A model generated the notes under the pieces. It was not told where the DNA came from. It made no database searches and saw nothing but the letters and a program-made list of their open reading frames with translations. Both the position numbers and the translations under genes were made by a program. Source: Acidobacteriota bacterium (lineage in GTDB: Bacteria > Acidobacteriota > Terriglobia > Terriglobales > Acidobacteriaceae). Taken from it: a DNA stretch of 7,658 nucleotides. Location of the stretch: NCBI GenBank assembly GCA_021810175.1, contig JAJZJJ010000122.1, positions 1 through 7,658 on the forward strand, read 5' to 3'. Positions 6,229 through 7,658 of the stretch are shown piece after piece. The number at the start of each line of letters is the position of its first letter. The first letter of the stretch is position 1.

Positions 6229-7308
6229 TTACCGCACTTCCGTCGCCAACAGTGTCGCTATGGGTCGCGCCGGCGCCTTCTTCGGCGCGTAAGTGTTATA
6301 CACGTCGATGTGGAAGCAGGACTCGTAGAACTCCTCTTCCACATCGATCTTCCCCTCGGTCTGCAGCGGCAGCAGGTAATCCCGCATCCACAGGATCTCC
6401 GACCAGCTCATGCCCTTCTTCCCGATGTCAATCGCCGCACCCGACTCATGCGGTGAGGCGATCGGTCCCGTCACCGGAGCCGCATTCCCATTGATCCGCA
6501 TCAGCTCCCGCTGGTAGCTTGCCGGCCGCACTGCCGAGGTCACCTGCAGCGGCTTGTGAAACCGCTCGTAATGCACCCGCGCCAGCTCTGCCAGAAACTT
6601 CGCCGTCCACGGGCGGCAATAGCGCCGGTCCGCCCGCATGTGCGGATTCACCTGCAGCGCCGCGCTCACCGGCAGCGGAACCAGCTTCCCTGTATGCTCC
6701 AGCTGAAGCAGTTGCGCCTGGTTCTGGATTCTCACCAGGCCTTCCGCTGCGTCCCGCTGGTTCTGCCGCAGCAGCGAGGCCCGCGACCCCCGCATCGGCG
6801 CCACATAGTGAATCCGAGAGGTCGCCGTCACTGCCACGGCCACCGCCGAATGCATCGCCGCCGGGCGAACTGCGCGGCGAATCACCGGATGCACCACTCG
6901 ATGCACGGGCCGATAGACCGCATGCCGCACCATCCGATGCGCCGGCGCACGGTGTCGCACATACCCTATATGCTGGACTCTCGCTTTCCGGTAAGCCACC
7001 GGATGCTTGACATGCCGCACGTAACGCCGCCGGGGAACCTTGTGCCCCATCGCATGACGAACCACTCGATGCGTCATGCGGTGCTTCGCGATCGTATGCC
7101 GAACGATTTTGCGATGTGCGACCGGATGCGGCTTGTGATGAACCACCCGATGCCGCGTGTGCCGAACCACATGATGGACCCCGTGACGCTCACCCCGAGG
7201 CGCAGGGGAGTGCTTCTTCGGTGCGCTTTCCCCCGAAGCCGTGAGTATAAAGGCAGGCAATGTCAGCGCTAATCCAAGCGCGACGGCAAAGCGAAAACAA
7301 TTACGCAT
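6229..7308 (-). CDS. Secreted DUF5715-family protein with His-rich linker and M15-like zinc site
   Basis: The 359-residue protein begins with a signal peptide (about residues 1-26; hydrophobic core FAVALGLALTLPAFILTA). Residues 33-153 form a basic linker with 24 His and 25 Arg and no acidic residue between E40 and D186. From MRGSRASLLRQNQ (about residue 172) to the end it matches the acidobacterial DUF5715 family as I remember it: LVPLPVSAALQVN, RRYCRPW, GKIDVEEEF. The core resembles M15/VanY-type peptidases: VTSAVRPASYQ, then SPHESGAAID (H287, D294) and CFHIDVY (H333), giving a plausible H, D, H zinc triad. It therefore may cut or bind peptidoglycan in the periplasm; this is inference, since the family is uncharacterised. 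C231 and C331 could form a disulfide. The ATG start is set by the signal peptide; its ribosome binding site is weak. The gene converges with the sensor gene and diverges from the Yip1-like gene. Confidence 0.85.
   Translation of the reverse strand: MRNCFRFAVALGLALTLPAFILTASGESAPKKHSPAPRGERHGVHHVVRHTRHRVVHHKPHPVAHRKIVRHTIAKHRMTHRVVRHAMGHKVPRRRYVRHVKHPVAYRKARVQHIGYVRHRAPAHRMVRHAVYRPVHRVVHPVIRRAVRPAAMHSAVAVAVTATSRIHYVAPMRGSRASLLRQNQRDAAEGLVRIQNQAQLLQLEHTGKLVPLPVSAALQVNPHMRADRRYCRPWTAKFLAELARVHYERFHKPLQVTSAVRPASYQRELMRINGNAAPVTGPIASPHESGAAIDIGKKGMSWSEILWMRDYLLPLQTEGKIDVEEEFYESCFHIDVYNTYAPKKAPARPIATLLATEVR
6937..7146 (-). repeat. Five tandem 42-base units encoding 14-residue V-x-H repeats
   Basis: Within the His-rich linker, residues 55-124 divide into five 14-residue units starting at V55, V69, V83, V97 and V111. 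Each opens with Val-x-His (VVH, VRH, VRH, VRH, VQH) and continues with a further His and basic residues. The units are degenerate after the first three residues. Additional VRH cores at residues 48 and 127 flank the array, the former one half-unit (7 residues) before it. Confidence 0.6.
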
Positions 7309-7511
7309 TACGGCACCGCAAAGAATCGTTAGAAAGCAACTTCAGAGTACCTGAGATGTCGATTGGGTAAAAGTAGTAATTACGGTTCCCTGCCGCTTAC
7401 CGATGCCCCCGCCCCGCGCTGGTAACCCTTGCGCGGCTCCCCTTCCCCGCCGCCTGCCCTGCGGTAGTTGGAACCCCTCGATTTTTCATGGATGCCCGCC
7501 CCGCCCCGGAG
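7309..7511. other. Divergent intergenic region, no gene seen
   Basis: This lies between the divergent DUF5715 and Yip1-like genes. The left part (about 7310-7385) is clearly AT-richer than its surroundings and probably holds the DUF5715 promoter, but no box stands out. The right part (7390-7480) is C-rich, with no supported reading frame or RNA. Confidence 0.45.
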
Positions 7512-7517
7512 TACAAT
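7512..7517 (+). promoter_or_regulatory. Possible -10 box (TACAAT) of the Yip1-like gene
   Basis: TACAAT matches the -10 consensus at five of six positions and would start a transcript near 7524 with an untranslated leader of about 50 bases. The -35 position (TGGATG, 7489-7494, spacer 17) is a weak match. Confidence 0.4.
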
Positions 7518-7560
7518 TTCGTGAAACTAATCAATCCTCATCGCCGTATGCATTACCCAC

Positions 7561-7565
7561 GGAGG
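7561..7565 (+). promoter_or_regulatory. Strong ribosome binding site GGAGG
   Basis: GGAGG lies 7 bases before the ATG at 7573 and fixes that start. Confidence 0.8.
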
Positions 7566-7572
7566 TCATTCC

Positions 7573-7658
7573 ATGCCCGAAGCAGTAGCCCAGCCTGAAG
7601 CTTCCACGCCAGGCCTCAGCGAGGTGCAGCGCGTCGTCGATACCTTTGTTGCCCCTTC
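7573..7658 (+). CDS. Probable Yip1-family membrane protein, N-terminus only
   Basis: Only 28 complete codons are visible. The frame is open to the right edge and begins behind a consensus ribosome binding site. The stretch LSEVQRVVDTFVAP matches my memory of acidobacterial YIP1-family proteins, which open with L.E..R..DTF.APS.TF.D before several membrane helices. The visible part is a cytoplasmic, Pro/Ala/Glu-rich tail; no membrane segment is reached. Such proteins are integral membrane proteins of uncertain role in bacteria. The existence of the gene is well supported; the family is a tentative call from a short match. Confidence 0.6.
   Translation, partial: MPEAVAQPEASTPGLSEVQRVVDTFVAP

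Noticed and set aside
6556..7272. A 238-codon plus-strand frame rich in His, Met, Pro and Arg
   Set aside because: It is the shadow of the His/Arg-rich linker and DUF5715 domain on the other strand; the minus frame has a signal peptide and family motifs.
7403..7588. A 61-codon plus-strand frame in the last intergenic region
   Set aside because: It is Pro-rich with no ribosome binding site, and it overlaps the start of the Yip1-like gene, which has a consensus ribosome binding site.

Overview
The window is GC-rich bacterial chromosome, most likely from an acidobacterium (Terriglobia/Acidobacteriaceae-like). This rests on three family resemblances recalled from knowledge, not searched: the DUF5715 protein, the NtrY-like sensor family with its periplasmic domain, and the Yip1-type N-terminus at the right edge all look like acidobacterial versions. 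I see no rRNA, tRNA, CRISPR array, insertion sequence or phage gene. Coding is dense, with intergenic gaps of about 9 to 290 bases.

Layout. (1) 2-709 (+): the 3' two thirds of mutY, an adenine glycosylase for 8-oxoG:A mispairs, with the catalytic Asp, the 4Fe-4S cysteines and a Nudix-like C-terminal domain. (2) 798-1970 (+): a 390-residue acyl-CoA dehydrogenase most like the short/branched-chain enzyme (ACADSB type), followed after 10 bases by a 97-residue uncharacterised protein (1981-2274). (3) 2284-4086 (-): a 600-residue FadE/VLCAD-type acyl-CoA dehydrogenase, convergent with the small gene and only 9 bases from it. (4) 4087-4377: a divergent regulatory region, with a TATAAT box and a 19-codon leader ORF that overlaps the next start codon. 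(5) 4378-6174 (+): a membrane protein with the layout of an NtrY-like sensor histidine kinase, but with the phosphoacceptor His and the recognisable ATP-binding boxes replaced. (6) 6229-7308 (-): a secreted DUF5715 protein with a zinc-peptidase-like core and a long His/Arg-rich linker built on 14-residue repeats. (7) 7573 to the end (+): the first 28 codons of a probable Yip1-family membrane protein behind a strong ribosome binding site.

How the genes relate. The two acyl-CoA dehydrogenases would carry out the first FAD-dependent oxidation of branched/short-chain and long-chain acyl-CoAs. No ETF, enoyl-CoA hydratase or thiolase gene lies nearby, so they are not in a complete beta-oxidation operon here. 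The sensor-like protein has no response regulator beside it. The part least explained by standard annotation is the sensor-like pseudokinase: the reading frame is intact, R replaces the expected His, and its only two cysteines form a CxxC where the nucleotide-binding D-box should be. The His-rich repeat linker of the DUF5715 protein is the second most unusual element.
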